DNA of 28,314 nucleotides from Bryobacterales bacterium (GCA_003487005.1 DNFG01000287.1:1-28314); one strand, 5' to 3'; shown: positions 15,601 to 23,786, counted from the stretch's first letter. The notes: generated by a model from the letters alone, not told the origin. Numbers and translations: made by a program.

Positions 15601-17217
15601 GTGCGTGTGCATTTAACAGTTTTCGCCAGTCTGGCCGGGATTGTGGCGTTCTGTGGGCTGGGGTTCCCGGCCGTGGCCGCGCAGTCCCGGGAGGTTTCCG
15701 AAGTTGTGGACAAGGCGCGTGCCGCGCCGCCGGAGGTGCTGGCGGATCTCTTCCTCGGCCTGTTGGAGAGCGGGCGGGTGACCGACAAGGCGCTGCGGGC
15801 CGAGATGATGGAGGAACTGTGGACCGCCACGTTCCGGCTCGCCGCACCCGCACCGGGGATTGTGGTGCATCCCTCAGGTTCACCGCCGACTGCCGATGAA
15901 GATCCGCTCAACATGACGGGGGGATTTCGGGTGGACCGCCTGACTACGCGTGCTCGCACTCTCCGGCTGATGCTGGACAAGGAGCCCGGACGGGCCCGGG
16001 AGGCGTTCGTCCAATGGGAGCCGTTCGAGTTTCCGGTCGAGGATTGCGGGGTGCCTGTGCTGCCCGATGTGACGGGGTACTACGACCTGGCACGGGTCGT
16101 GTTCGAACGCGGGTTCACGGAGGAACAGCGCAAGGAAGCCCGCCACGAGCAGTTTCTGGAGGAGATCCTGCTGCGGTTGAATTCCCCGCTGCAACTCGCC
16201 GCTGCCGCCGCACTGCTGACGGATTCGCGGCTGACTGTCGATCAACGGCGCAGCTTTGCGGGACTATATGCAGAAAGGCTGGGCGCGATTCGGGGCGGCG
16301 ACCGAGCATTCCACATCGCGGTCCGGCGCCAGGGCTTGATGACCCGGGTCCGGGCGTTGATCGAGCAGATGGAAGCTCGCGAGCCGGCGGCGCACGCGCT
16401 TGCCTTCGCCTTGCGGTCATTTCTCGCCGCGCATCTGGAGGCGCCGCGCTGCGCCGATATCGTGGAACTCGAAGAGAACTTCCGCCAGTTTCGCGAGGAC
16501 ACGGACGGCCTCAAGAAACTGCGCGACGATCCCAAGATCCAAGTGAACATCCGCGAGGACCCCTCCCACGATTTCAATCAAATCGTGTTGCCGGCGCTGG
16601 CGGCGCGCGGATTCACGCTCGATCCGCTGCCGTTGCTGATCGAGGCGGAAAAGGTGGTGGAGGCGCCAAGGGATGAAGATGAGCGGCCTGCCACTTCAGC
16701 TGCTTTCCAGGAACGGTATTGGCAACTGGTGAAGACCCGGCCCGGGCGGGCCGGTGGAACTGAGACCGACTCAGTTGCGCAATGGCGCAGCGAGTTCGAT
16801 GAGTTGCTGGCACTGGCGGCCACGGAGGCGAGTGGGAAGGACGCGACGCCACTCGCGGCTTTCCAGGCAATCCGCGGCGTGTACGCCGGACTGGCGGATC
16901 TGGCGCTGGACGCCGGGCAGGCGGAGGCGGCCGCGGGGCGCTGGGTCGAGTTCATCAGCGGTTCCGGCGTGCAACACAGCCACGCCGGGCACTGGTTTGC
17001 GGCGGTGAAGCATCTGGTGCAACGCAGCCGTCCGTTGGCCCAGGCTGCGAGCGAGGATGTGGAGGCGCGCGTCGCCAAAGGGATGTCGATTCCGGGCACC
17101 AATCCACTGGTGCCCGAGGCGCTGCGGCGGCGCCTGGTTGAGGCACAGCACCCCGTGGTAGCACTCTATGGCTGGGTGGAACAGGTCTTTCCCGAGCAGC
17201 GGAAGGACTGGCGGTGA
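15601..17217 (+). CDS. Secreted protein of unknown function, mostly helical
   Basis: This 538-residue protein has a signal peptide (VFASLAGIVAFCGLGF, cleavage before QSREV). I recognise no catalytic domain. The mature sequence looks largely helical, with repeated amphipathic stretches such as AAPPEVLADLFLGLLESGRV and SPLQLAAAAALLTDSRL, which may form a helical-repeat solenoid. The GTG at 15601 has GGGAAG about 6 nt upstream and gives a compact signal peptide; a GTG at 15607 is possible. Upstream in-frame codons to 15511 would put about 30 non-signal residues first and are rejected. It is followed 48 nt later by the sulfatase in the same direction. Function unknown. Confidence 0.75.
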   Translation: MRVHLTVFASLAGIVAFCGLGFPAVAAQSREVSEVVDKARAAPPEVLADLFLGLLESGRVTDKALRAEMMEELWTATFRLAAPAPGIVVHPSGSPPTADEDPLNMTGGFRVDRLTTRARTLRLMLDKEPGRAREAFVQWEPFEFPVEDCGVPVLPDVTGYYDLARVVFERGFTEEQRKEARHEQFLEEILLRLNSPLQLAAAAALLTDSRLTVDQRRSFAGLYAERLGAIRGGDRAFHIAVRRQGLMTRVRALIEQMEAREPAAHALAFALRSFLAAHLEAPRCADIVELEENFRQFREDTDGLKKLRDDPKIQVNIREDPSHDFNQIVLPALAARGFTLDPLPLLIEAEKVVEAPRDEDERPATSAAFQERYWQLVKTRPGRAGGTETDSVAQWRSEFDELLALAATEASGKDATPLAAFQAIRGVYAGLADLALDAGQAEAAAGRWVEFISGSGVQHSHAGHWFAAVKHLVQRSRPLAQAASEDVEARVAKGMSIPGTNPLVPEALRRRLVEAQHPVVALYGWVEQVFPEQRKDWR

Positions 17218-17261
17218 CGCGGGAGGGCTCGTGGCGCGCCCGGATCCCGGCTGGCGTGGGA

Positions 17262-17267
17262 TACAAT
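17262..17267 (+). promoter_or_regulatory. -10-like TACAAT overlapping the first possible sulfatase start
   Basis: TACAAT in the context GATACAATGC overlaps the ATG at 17266. If this is a working -10 box, transcription would begin near 17274 and translation would have to use the ATG at 17275 or 17281 on an almost leaderless message. Confidence 0.35.
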
Positions 17268-18576
17268 GCACGCGATGCCGATGCGCCCGAATGTTGTTCT
17301 TCTGATGCCGGATGACCTGGGGTATCAGGACCTCGGCTGCACGGGTTCGGACTATTTGCGGACGCCGCACATTGATTCGCTCGCGCTCACGGGCGTGCGC
17401 TTCTCGAACTGGTATGCCAATGCGGCGATGTGCGCGCCTTCCCGCGCGGCGCTGCTGACGGGCCGCTACCCGCACCGCTGCGGCGTGCCCGACAATGGTC
17501 CGCCGCTGCCCCCGCGTGAGCGGGCGTTGCCGGCGCTCTTCAAGACGGCGGGATACCGGACGAGCCTGGTGGGCAAGTGGCACCTGGGAAACACGCCGGA
17601 GACGGTGCCCAACGCGCACGGGTTCGACGAGTTCACCGGGTTTCACCTCGGCTGCATCGACTATTTCTCACATCGCAATTATTGGGGTGAGCCCAACCGC
17701 GTCAACTTTCACGATTTCTGGAGGAATCGTGAGGAATACTTCGCCGATGGCGAATATCTGACCGATATTCAGGAGCGCGAGGCCGTCAACTTCATCCGCC
17801 GCCAGCCTTCGGAGCAGCCCTTTTTCCTCTCGGTGCTCTTTGGCGCGCCGCATTACCCGATGCACGCGCCGGAGGCCGACATCCGCCCCTTTCAGCATCT
17901 GGACGTCGAGCGCCGAGTGCGCGCGGGGATGATCAAGTCGATGGACGACGCCATCGGGGCGATTCTTCATGAACTGGGCCGCCGGAACCTGCGCGAGAAC
18001 ACGATCGTGGCGTTTCTCTCCGACAACGGGGCGACGCGTGAGCCACGCGCGGGACTGAACCAGAAGTCGCCCACGACGGGCTTCAACGCGCCGTTCCGTG
18101 GATTCAAGTTCAGCCATTTCGACGGCGGGATCCATGTGCCGGCGCTGCTTTCGTGGCCCGCTAGCCTGCCCGCGGGCGAGGTGAACGCGGGTCTGGCATC
18201 GCATCTCGACCTGCTGCCGACGCTCTGCGCCGCGAGCGGAATCGCGCCGCCCACTGATCGCACAATCGATGGTCACAACCTGCTGCCGATGATCCGCGAG
18301 AAGGCTCCGTCGCCGACGCGCGCGCTGTTCTGGGCCGACGGGCGCGGACAGGGGGCGGTCCGGCAGGGTGACTGGAAACTGGTCATCAATGGTTCCGATT
18401 TCGACTATGCCCAGGGGAAACAATACACGCCTTTGCAGGGTGAAGATGCCCGATTTTTGTCCAATCTCGAAAATGATCCCGGTGAAGGCCGCAACGTTTC
18501 CGGGCAGTATCCGGCCCGCGTCCACGAACTGGAGACTCTCTGGAAGGAGTGGCGCGCGCATGTGGAGAAGCCTTAG
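17266..18576 (+). CDS. Sulfatase (formylglycine-dependent, Cys type), no signal peptide
   Basis: The protein is 436 residues if the first ATG is used. It is a type I sulfatase that hydrolyses sulfate esters after its active-site Cys is oxidised to formylglycine by a maturase. The signature MCAPSRAALLTGRYPHR carries Cys56, and metal ligands Asp16-Asp17 lie in LLMPDDLGYQD, with Asp253-Asn254 in FLSDNGA. GKWHLG supplies conserved Lys and His residues. It begins directly with the first strand (RPNVVLLMPDD) and has no visible export signal, which is notable because the overlapping GH97 downstream is secreted. Starts at 17266, 17275 and 17281 are all possible; the last two fit the TACAAT box better. 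Substrate, carbohydrate or otherwise, is not determined. The stop overlaps the GH97 gene by 17 nt. Confidence 0.9.
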   Translation: MHAMPMRPNVVLLMPDDLGYQDLGCTGSDYLRTPHIDSLALTGVRFSNWYANAAMCAPSRAALLTGRYPHRCGVPDNGPPLPPRERALPALFKTAGYRTSLVGKWHLGNTPETVPNAHGFDEFTGFHLGCIDYFSHRNYWGEPNRVNFHDFWRNREEYFADGEYLTDIQEREAVNFIRRQPSEQPFFLSVLFGAPHYPMHAPEADIRPFQHLDVERRVRAGMIKSMDDAIGAILHELGRRNLRENTIVAFLSDNGATREPRAGLNQKSPTTGFNAPFRGFKFSHFDGGIHVPALLSWPASLPAGEVNAGLASHLDLLPTLCAASGIAPPTDRTIDGHNLLPMIREKAPSPTRALFWADGRGQGAVRQGDWKLVINGSDFDYAQGKQYTPLQGEDARFLSNLENDPGEGRNVSGQYPARVHELETLWKEWRAHVEKP

Positions 18577-20347
18577 TCTGCTGCTGGTGCTGGTCACCGC
18601 GCCGCTGGCGGCCGTCGAATACAACGTGTATTCGCCCGAGGAACTGGTCCATGTGTTGGTGAAGCGGGACAACGGCAAGCTGACTTATGCGGTGAACTAC
18701 GGCCGGCGGCCGATGGTGCTGGACTCGGCGCTGGAGCTGGATGGTTGGGAGCCCGGCCGGTTTCTCAACAGCGCGGAACGCTCGTCGCTGGCCGTCTGGC
18801 GTCCGGTGTATGGCGAACGCGCGTCGATTCCCGACAACTTTCGTGAGCTCACGCTGCGTTTCGAGCGGCTCAGCGTGGTGATTCGCGCCTACGAAGAGGG
18901 GGTGGCGTTCCGGTATCGCCTGGAAGGGCAGGGGCGTTTTGAACTGGCGGGCGAGCAGACCGAGTTCCGCTTTCCGCCCGGCGCTATGGCATGGCAGGAG
19001 CATGGCACCGAAGGCGAGTATTTCCGGGTGCCCGCGGCGCGGCTGAAGGATCAATGCGAGCGGCCGCTGACCGTGGACCCGGGCAACGGGCTGTGGGTTT
19101 CGCTTGCCGAAGCGGGGCAGACGAACTACCCGCGAATGCTGCTCGGGGCGCGGAACGAGGCGGTCGTCACTCAACTCGACGGCGAAGTGCGGGGCACACT
19201 GCCGTTTGAGACACCGTGGCGGGTGCTGGTGCTGGGCCGCCGCCCGGGGGATCTGCTCGAGCGGAACTACCTGCTTCTGAACCTGAGCCGGCCGCAGGTG
19301 CTGACGGCCACGGCGTGGATCAAGCCCGGCAAGGTGATCCGCGAGGTGACGCTGTCGACGAAGGGCGGGAAAGCGGCTGTCGATTTCGCGGCGGCCAACG
19401 GCTTGCAGTACATCGAATACGACGCGGGCTGGTATGGCCACGAATACGACGACGAGGCCGACGCGCGGACGGTCTCGCCCGACCCGAAGCGGATTGCCAG
19501 CATCCCGGACCATGGCGGGCTGGACCTGCCGGAGGTGATCCGCTACGCGAAGCAGAAGGGGATCGGGGTGATCCTGTATGTGAACCGCCGCCAGTTGGAG
19601 GCGCGGATGGACGAACTGTTCCCGCTGTTTCGCAAGTGGGGCGTGGCGGGCGTCAAGTTCGGCTTCGTGAACGTGAAGGGCCAGGAGTGGGCGGAGTGGT
19701 TGACGGAGGCGATTCGCAAGGCAGCCGCGCAGCAGTTGATGGTGGATGTCCACGACAGTTACCGGCCGAGCGGACTCACGCGCACGTTCCCCAATCTGAT
19801 GACCGTGGAGGGTGTGCGCGGCAACGAGCACATGCCCACGGCAACGCACAACACCACGCTGCCGTTCACGCGCGCGGTGGCGGGTTCACTGGATTACACG
19901 ATCTGCTGGATGACCGAACGCCTGAAGACCACCTGGGGCCACCAGTTGGCGCAACTGGTGGTGCACCATAGTCCCTGGAATTTCGTGTTCTGGTACGACC
20001 GGCCGGACCAGATCATCGAATCGCCGGGGCTTGAGTTCTTCGCAATTGTCCCGACTACCTGGGACGAGACACGCGTGCTGGCCGGGGCGATTGGAACCCA
20101 CGCGGTGGTGGCGCGGCGCAAGGGGCGGGAGTGGTTCATCGGCGCGATCACGAATGAAGAGCCACGGACGGTGGAACTGCGGCTCGGCATGCTGGATCTG
20201 TACGTGCGGTACGAGTTGAAGACCTGGTGTGACGGGGAGGGTGCGCGGGACGTGCGCGTGGTGGCGTCGGAAGTGAAAGAGGGCGAGACAGTGCAACTCC
20301 GTCTCGCCCCCTCGGGTGGCTGCGCGGCACGGCTGAAGCCGCTTTAG
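18560..20347 (+). CDS. Secreted glycoside hydrolase family 97 protein
   Basis: The 595-residue protein has a signal peptide (SLSLLLVLVTAPLAA) and the GH97 layout: an N-terminal beta-supersandwich (about 20-255, starting EYNVYSPEELVHVLV), a central TIM barrel (EYDAGWYG at 287-293, GVILYVNRRQLEARM, GVAGVKFGFVN, DVHDSYRPSGLTRTFPN, GVRGNEHMP) and a C-terminal beta domain. GH97 includes alpha-glucosidases and alpha-galactosidases. Residue 368 is Gly where retaining members are expected to have an Asp nucleophile in a KxDF motif. Glu417 and Glu423 lie in the conserved EGVRGNE segment. This suggests the inverting type, but the alignment is from memory. The ATG at 18560 has AAGGAG 10 nt upstream, and the 17-nt overlap couples it to the sulfatase. 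Its stop overlaps the stop of the convergent isomerase gene by 4 nt. Confidence 0.88.
   Translation: MWRSLSLLLVLVTAPLAAVEYNVYSPEELVHVLVKRDNGKLTYAVNYGRRPMVLDSALELDGWEPGRFLNSAERSSLAVWRPVYGERASIPDNFRELTLRFERLSVVIRAYEEGVAFRYRLEGQGRFELAGEQTEFRFPPGAMAWQEHGTEGEYFRVPAARLKDQCERPLTVDPGNGLWVSLAEAGQTNYPRMLLGARNEAVVTQLDGEVRGTLPFETPWRVLVLGRRPGDLLERNYLLLNLSRPQVLTATAWIKPGKVIREVTLSTKGGKAAVDFAAANGLQYIEYDAGWYGHEYDDEADARTVSPDPKRIASIPDHGGLDLPEVIRYAKQKGIGVILYVNRRQLEARMDELFPLFRKWGVAGVKFGFVNVKGQEWAEWLTEAIRKAAAQQLMVDVHDSYRPSGLTRTFPNLMTVEGVRGNEHMPTATHNTTLPFTRAVAGSLDYTICWMTERLKTTWGHQLAQLVVHHSPWNFVFWYDRPDQIIESPGLEFFAIVPTTWDETRVLAGAIGTHAVVARRKGREWFIGAITNEEPRTVELRLGMLDLYVRYELKTWCDGEGARDVRVVASEVKEGETVQLRLAPSGGCAARLKPL
20281..20309. 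repeat. Perfect 9-bp inverted repeat inside the GH97 3' end
   Basis: GGGCGAGAC at 20281-20289 and GTCTCGCCC at 20301-20309 enclose 11 nt. It lies within the last codons of GH97 and 34 nt beyond the stop of the convergent isomerase gene. It could act as a terminator for the minus-strand transcript, although no U-tract follows. Confidence 0.4.
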
Positions 20348-21186
20348 CCGCGGATCGATTTGAGCAGTTCGACGTCCTTCTTAAGCGCTTCCCAGCGTTG
20401 GGCTTCGCCGTGGACGCCGGATTCGATGCAGATCGGGCCGGTGTAGCCGGTTTCCTTGAGCGCGGCGAAGAATTTCGGGATGTTGACCGAACCTTCGCCG
20501 AGCGGGCGCTCGGTGCCGAGCGAGCCAGGCTTGTTGGCGTCGGGCCAGTCGCCGTCCTTGCCGTGGACGCTGATGACGTGGGGCCGCAGCAGCTTGAAGG
20601 CTTCGATCGGTTCGCCCGAACCATAGAGGATCATGTTGGCGGGATCGAAGTTGATCTTGACGTTCGAGCGGTCCACGTCCTTGAAGAACTCGAGCAACTG
20701 GGCGGCGGGTTCCTGACCGGTTTCGAGGCAGTAGGTCATGCCGAAGGTGGCGGCGTAGTCGGCGATGCGGCGGACCATGTCGCGGACATCGATGTAGTCC
20801 GGGTGGCTGGTGTCGTGGGGGATGTAGCCGACGTGACAGCCGAAGCTCTTCACGCCGAGCGCCGCGCCGAGTTCGATCACCTCGCGCGTGCGTACTTCGC
20901 GCGCGGCGCGGGTGGCCGTGGGGATGAAGCCGACGGTTCGTTCGACGGTGGGAATGTCGGCGTAGTTCTCGCCTTCGTACGCGGCGAAGACGGTGAACAG
21001 GTGGAAATCGGCCTCGGCGAGGGCGGCTTTCCAGGCGGCGGTGGTTTCGGCGCCGAGCTTGACGGTGCCGTCGATGGCGAGTTGGCCGCTGGTGACGCCG
21101 GTCTTGAGGACATTGGCGAGAGTGGCGCGGGCATCGGGTTCGGCCCAGAAAAACAGGCCGATTTCAAGGTCTTTTACAGCAGGCAT
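20344..21186 (-). CDS. Sugar phosphate isomerase/epimerase-type TIM-barrel protein
   Basis: This 280-residue protein belongs to the xylose isomerase-like/AP endonuclease 2 fold. The metal-ligand set expected for the family is Glu155 (CLETGQ), Asp181 (NFDPANM), His208 (SVHGKDGDW) and Glu255 (CIESG). Family members isomerise or epimerise sugars and inositols. The ATG at 21184-21186 has GGAG 10 nt upstream and overlaps the oxidoreductase stop by 13 nt, so the two are co-expressed and probably act on one sugar pathway (oxidation to a keto sugar, then isomerisation or epimerisation). The exact substrate is unknown. The stop overlaps the convergent GH97 stop by 4 nt. Confidence 0.88.
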   Translation of the reverse strand: MPAVKDLEIGLFFWAEPDARATLANVLKTGVTSGQLAIDGTVKLGAETTAAWKAALAEADFHLFTVFAAYEGENYADIPTVERTVGFIPTATRAAREVRTREVIELGAALGVKSFGCHVGYIPHDTSHPDYIDVRDMVRRIADYAATFGMTYCLETGQEPAAQLLEFFKDVDRSNVKINFDPANMILYGSGEPIEAFKLLRPHVISVHGKDGDWPDANKPGSLGTERPLGEGSVNIPKFFAALKETGYTGPICIESGVHGEAQRWEALKKDVELLKSIRG

Positions 21187-22202
21187 GGAACAGGTTCTCC
21201 TTTTTTGTCACGGGCGGCGGCGGCCAGGCGGGCCAGTTCCACCGCGGCGGCCGACGACTCGGGCGTGCAGCGCGCGGGCGCCTGTCCGGTCCGGCAGCAT
21301 TCCACGAAGTATTCGATTTCAGCTTGATAGCCGTCTTTCTCGCTCAGGACGCACTCTTCGGCGGAGCCGTCATTGCCATACCATTTCACGGGGCGGCCTT
21401 CGGAGGAATAGTCGATCACGCCGTTGTCGCCCACGACGGTGTACTCCATCGAGAACGGGTAGGCCTTGGGGTGGTGCCAGCCGCCGGTGACGGTGACGGA
21501 GCCCAGCCCCGGATAGAGGAACTGGGCGGTGATCATGTCGATGCCGCGCTCGAGGTTCTCTTCGCCCCAGGCCATCACCGCGTCCGGCTTGCCGAAGCAG
21601 ACCAGCATCATGTCGATGTCGTGGATCAGCAGGTCGAAGACGCCGCCGCCGGAGAGGGTCTTGTTGGTGAGCCAGGCCGACCAGCCCGGCGCGGCGCAGC
21701 GGCGGCGGAAGGTGGCATGGTGGACGCGACCCAGTTTGCCGGACTCCACGGCGTCGATCAGTGCCATGTACGCGGGAAAGAACCGGAGGACCTGCGCCGA
21801 CATGAGCACCTTGCCGGCCGCTTTGGCCGCGTCGATCATCTCGCGCGTCTGGGTCGAGTCGAGGGCCATGGGCTTCTCGACGAGCACGTGCTTGCCGTGC
21901 TTGAGGGCTTCGATCGCGACGGGGGCGTGCAGGTGGGTGGGCAGGCAGAGGTCCACTGAGTCGATGCCCTCGGCGCGCACGCAGTCCATTGATTCGCTGA
22001 ACTTGCGCGCGCTGCCGAAGTCGAAGCTTTCGCCGCCCGTGCCGAGGTTGCCTTGAATGGCGGAGAGGTCGCCGGAGAGGGCTTTCGGGTCGTCCGAAGC
22101 CACGGCGGCGATTTCCACGCCGGGAATATTTCTGTAGGCCTTCAAGTGAGTGAGGCCCATGAATCCGAGTCCAACAACACCGATACGCATAGCTGTGGAC
22201 AT
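21174..22202 (-). CDS. Gfo/Idh/MocA-family oxidoreductase
   Basis: The 342-residue protein has an N-terminal Rossmann domain with GVVGLGFMG, the family's EKP motif at 109-111 (catalytic Lys110) and a C-terminal substrate domain with GGGVFDLLIHDID (Asp191, His195). It is an NAD(P)-dependent sugar or polyol dehydrogenase. The frame is open far upstream, but that part is antisense to the nitrilase gene and unlike the family. Starts at 22202 (MSTAMRIG) and 22190 (MRIGVV) are possible and neither has a good ribosome-binding site. The divergent nitrilase begins only 15 nt away, so any promoter must lie inside that gene. It is followed by the isomerase with a 13-nt overlap. Confidence 0.9.
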   Translation of the reverse strand: MSTAMRIGVVGLGFMGLTHLKAYRNIPGVEIAAVASDDPKALSGDLSAIQGNLGTGGESFDFGSARKFSESMDCVRAEGIDSVDLCLPTHLHAPVAIEALKHGKHVLVEKPMALDSTQTREMIDAAKAAGKVLMSAQVLRFFPAYMALIDAVESGKLGRVHHATFRRRCAAPGWSAWLTNKTLSGGGVFDLLIHDIDMMLVCFGKPDAVMAWGEENLERGIDMITAQFLYPGLGSVTVTGGWHHPKAYPFSMEYTVVGDNGVIDYSSEGRPVKWYGNDGSAEECVLSEKDGYQAEIEYFVECCRTGQAPARCTPESSAAAVELARLAAAARDKKGEPVPCLL

Positions 22203-22217
22203 GGTAACAAAGGAGAC

Positions 22218-23174
22218 ATGGATCTCTTTCGAGTCGCGACACTGCAAATGGAATCGACGCCCGGCGACAAGGCCGCGAACCTGGCGAAGATCGACGCCTT
22301 CGCTGCCCGGGCCGCGCGCCAGGGCGCGAGGTTGATGCTGGCGCCTGAGTGTTCGGTGACCGGCTACTGGTGGCTGCGCAACCTGCCCCACGACGACTTC
22401 GCCGCGCTGGCCGAACCGGTCCCGGACGGCCCCACGACGCAGGCGCTCCTTGAAATGTCGCGCCGCCATGGCCTCTCGATCGGCGCGGGCTTCATCGAAC
22501 TCGGCGCGGACGGCAAGCTCTACAAGCCCTACGTGGTGGCGATGCCGGACGGGCGCTGGGCCGCGCACCGCAAACTCCACGCGTTCGTCCATCCGAGCCT
22601 GACTTGCGGCGACAGCTACACTGTTTTCGATCTGCCCGAAGGTGTGAAGGCGGGCATTCTGATCTGCTACGACTGCAACCTCGTCGAGAATGTCCGGATC
22701 ACCGCGCTGATGGGCGCGCAGGTGTTGCTGGCCCCGCATCAGACCGGCGGTTGCCGCGGCACGAACCCGCATCAGATGGGCGTGATCGACGCCGCGCTCT
22801 GGCACAACCGCCACGCCGATCCTGAGGCGATCGAACGCGAAATCCTCGGCGACAAGGGGCGTGGCTGGCTGATGCGCTGGCTGCCGTCGCGCGCGCACGA
22901 TAACGGAATCTTCCTCGTCTTCTCGAATGGCATCGGTGTCGATGATGACGAGATCCGGACTGGCAACGCGATGATCCTGGATCCGTACGGGCGCATCCTG
23001 GCGGAGTCACTGGAGGCCGACGAGGATCTGGTGATCGCGGACCTCGACCTCTCGCTGCTTCAGCAGGCCACCGGGCGTCGCTGGCGTCGTTCCCGCCGGC
23101 CGGAGTTGTACGGGCGGCTCTGCCAGGCGACCGGCGACGAGCGGCCCACCCGTGAACTCAAGTTCGAAGAGTGA
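22218..23174 (+). CDS. Nitrilase-superfamily carbon-nitrogen hydrolase
   Basis: The 318-residue cytoplasmic enzyme cleaves non-peptide C-N bonds, usually as an amidase or carbamoylase. The Glu-Lys-Cys triad is visible: Glu44 (LAPECSVTGY), Lys119 (AHRKLHAF) and Cys150 (GILICYDCNLVEN). The C-terminal part keeps the expected layout (VFSNGIGVDDDEIRTGNAMI, DPYGRILAES). The specific substrate cannot be read. AAAGGAG lies 3 nt before the ATG, the clearest ribosome-binding site in the area. The longer frame upstream is antisense to the oxidoreductase gene. The stop overlaps a possible GTG start of the PAAR gene (GTGA). Confidence 0.9.
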   Translation: MDLFRVATLQMESTPGDKAANLAKIDAFAARAARQGARLMLAPECSVTGYWWLRNLPHDDFAALAEPVPDGPTTQALLEMSRRHGLSIGAGFIELGADGKLYKPYVVAMPDGRWAAHRKLHAFVHPSLTCGDSYTVFDLPEGVKAGILICYDCNLVENVRITALMGAQVLLAPHQTGGCRGTNPHQMGVIDAALWHNRHADPEAIEREILGDKGRGWLMRWLPSRAHDNGIFLVFSNGIGVDDDEIRTGNAMILDPYGRILAESLEADEDLVIADLDLSLLQQATGRRWRRSRRPELYGRLCQATGDERPTRELKFEE

Positions 23175-23180
23175 TATATT
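23175..23180 (+). promoter_or_regulatory. -10-like TATATT before the PAAR gene
   Basis: TATATT begins directly after the nitrilase stop and 8 nt before the ATG at 23189. A normal start point would be near 23187, giving an essentially leaderless PAAR transcript. No -35 is seen. Confidence 0.3.
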
Positions 23181-23188
23181 TCATTGAT

Positions 23189-23692
23189 ATGCCGCAAGGA
23201 CCAGCAGCGCGAGTTGGGGATAACGTTGCCCACCCTCTGCCTCCGGTGCTCAGCCCCGGACCGGGCAGCATGAACGTCATGATCGGGATGCGCCCAGCCT
23301 GGCGCGGCATCCCCCTGGCCGCGGTCGCCGGACTGCAGGCCGCCAAGACTGCTTCCGACACGACGATCAAGGTCGCCGAAGCCGCCACCGCGGCTGCGGC
23401 GGGCACACCCGGCGCGCCCGTCGCGAAGGCAGCCGAGGAAACGGCCAAGGCCGCCGCCGCCGCCGCCATGGGCAGCATGATCAGCGGTCTGGCAGGCGGG
23501 ATGTCCGACATTCACATGTGCGCGACGCCGCTGCCGATTCCGCCCCACGGGCCCGGGGTAGTGATCGATGGCAGCGCGACGGTGCTGATCAACAATATGC
23601 CAGCCTGCCGGTTGGGCGACACGGTTCTCGAGGCAGTCGGCCCACCGAACAAGATCGTGATGGGCGAGATGACCGTCATTATCGGCGGTTAA
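23189..23692 (+). CDS. PAAR-repeat spike-tip protein with Ala-rich internal insert
   Basis: The 167-residue protein begins MPQGPAARVGDNVAHPLPP and ends with a second PAAR-type half: CATPLPIPPHGPGVVIDGS, TVLINNMPACRLGDTV, then IVMGEMTVIIGG. Between them is an Ala-rich helical segment (about residues 45-105). PAAR proteins form the sharp cone at the tip of type VI secretion or related contractile injection spikes, where they bind zinc and can carry effectors. No VgrG, Hcp, sheath or effector gene is in this window, so it is an orphan here. A GTG at 23171, overlapping the nitrilase stop as GTGA, could extend it by six residues. I chose the ATG because family members start close to the PAAR motif. 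A rho-independent terminator follows. Confidence 0.85.
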   Translation: MPQGPAARVGDNVAHPLPPVLSPGPGSMNVMIGMRPAWRGIPLAAVAGLQAAKTASDTTIKVAEAATAAAAGTPGAPVAKAAEETAKAAAAAAMGSMISGLAGGMSDIHMCATPLPIPPHGPGVVIDGSATVLINNMPACRLGDTVLEAVGPPNKIVMGEMTVIIGG

Positions 23693-23713
23693 AACACCAC
23701 AAATTGAGTCCAG

Positions 23714-23736
23714 AAGCCGCTCACGGGCGGCTTTTT
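23714..23736 (+). terminator. Intrinsic terminator after the PAAR gene
   Basis: AGCCGC at 23715-23720 pairs with GCGGCT at 23727-23732 around a 6-nt loop, extended by one A-T pair. A run of five T occupies 23732-23736. It lies 22 nt after the PAAR stop and is the only textbook terminator in the window. Confidence 0.8.
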
Positions 23737-23780
23737 CGCGCTTCCAGACAGCGCGCCGGACGGATCCTGCACATTGGCGG

Positions 23781-23786
23781 TACACT
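23781..23786 (+). promoter_or_regulatory. -10-like TACACT upstream of the ceramidase-like gene
   Basis: TACACT in the context GGCGGTACACTG would place transcription start about 7 nt before the ATG at 23800. The thiolase gene has an almost identical context, GGCGGTATGCTG. Confidence 0.35.

Noticed and set aside
15470..15883. N-terminal extension of the alcohol dehydrogenase frame
   Set aside because: It is Pro/Arg-rich, overlaps the divergent secreted-protein gene and precedes an ATG that fits the family start.
18386..19849. 487-codon minus-strand frame
   Set aside because: It is antisense to the sulfatase end and GH97, is His/Arg/Pro-rich and shows no motif.
22203..22898. N-terminal extension of the Gfo/Idh/MocA frame
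   Set aside because: It is antisense to the nitrilase gene, and the Rossmann motif begins directly after the ATG at 22202 or 22190.
23171..23692. A type VI secretion locus
   Set aside because: Only the PAAR protein is present; no VgrG, Hcp, sheath, baseplate or ClpV gene lies in the window.
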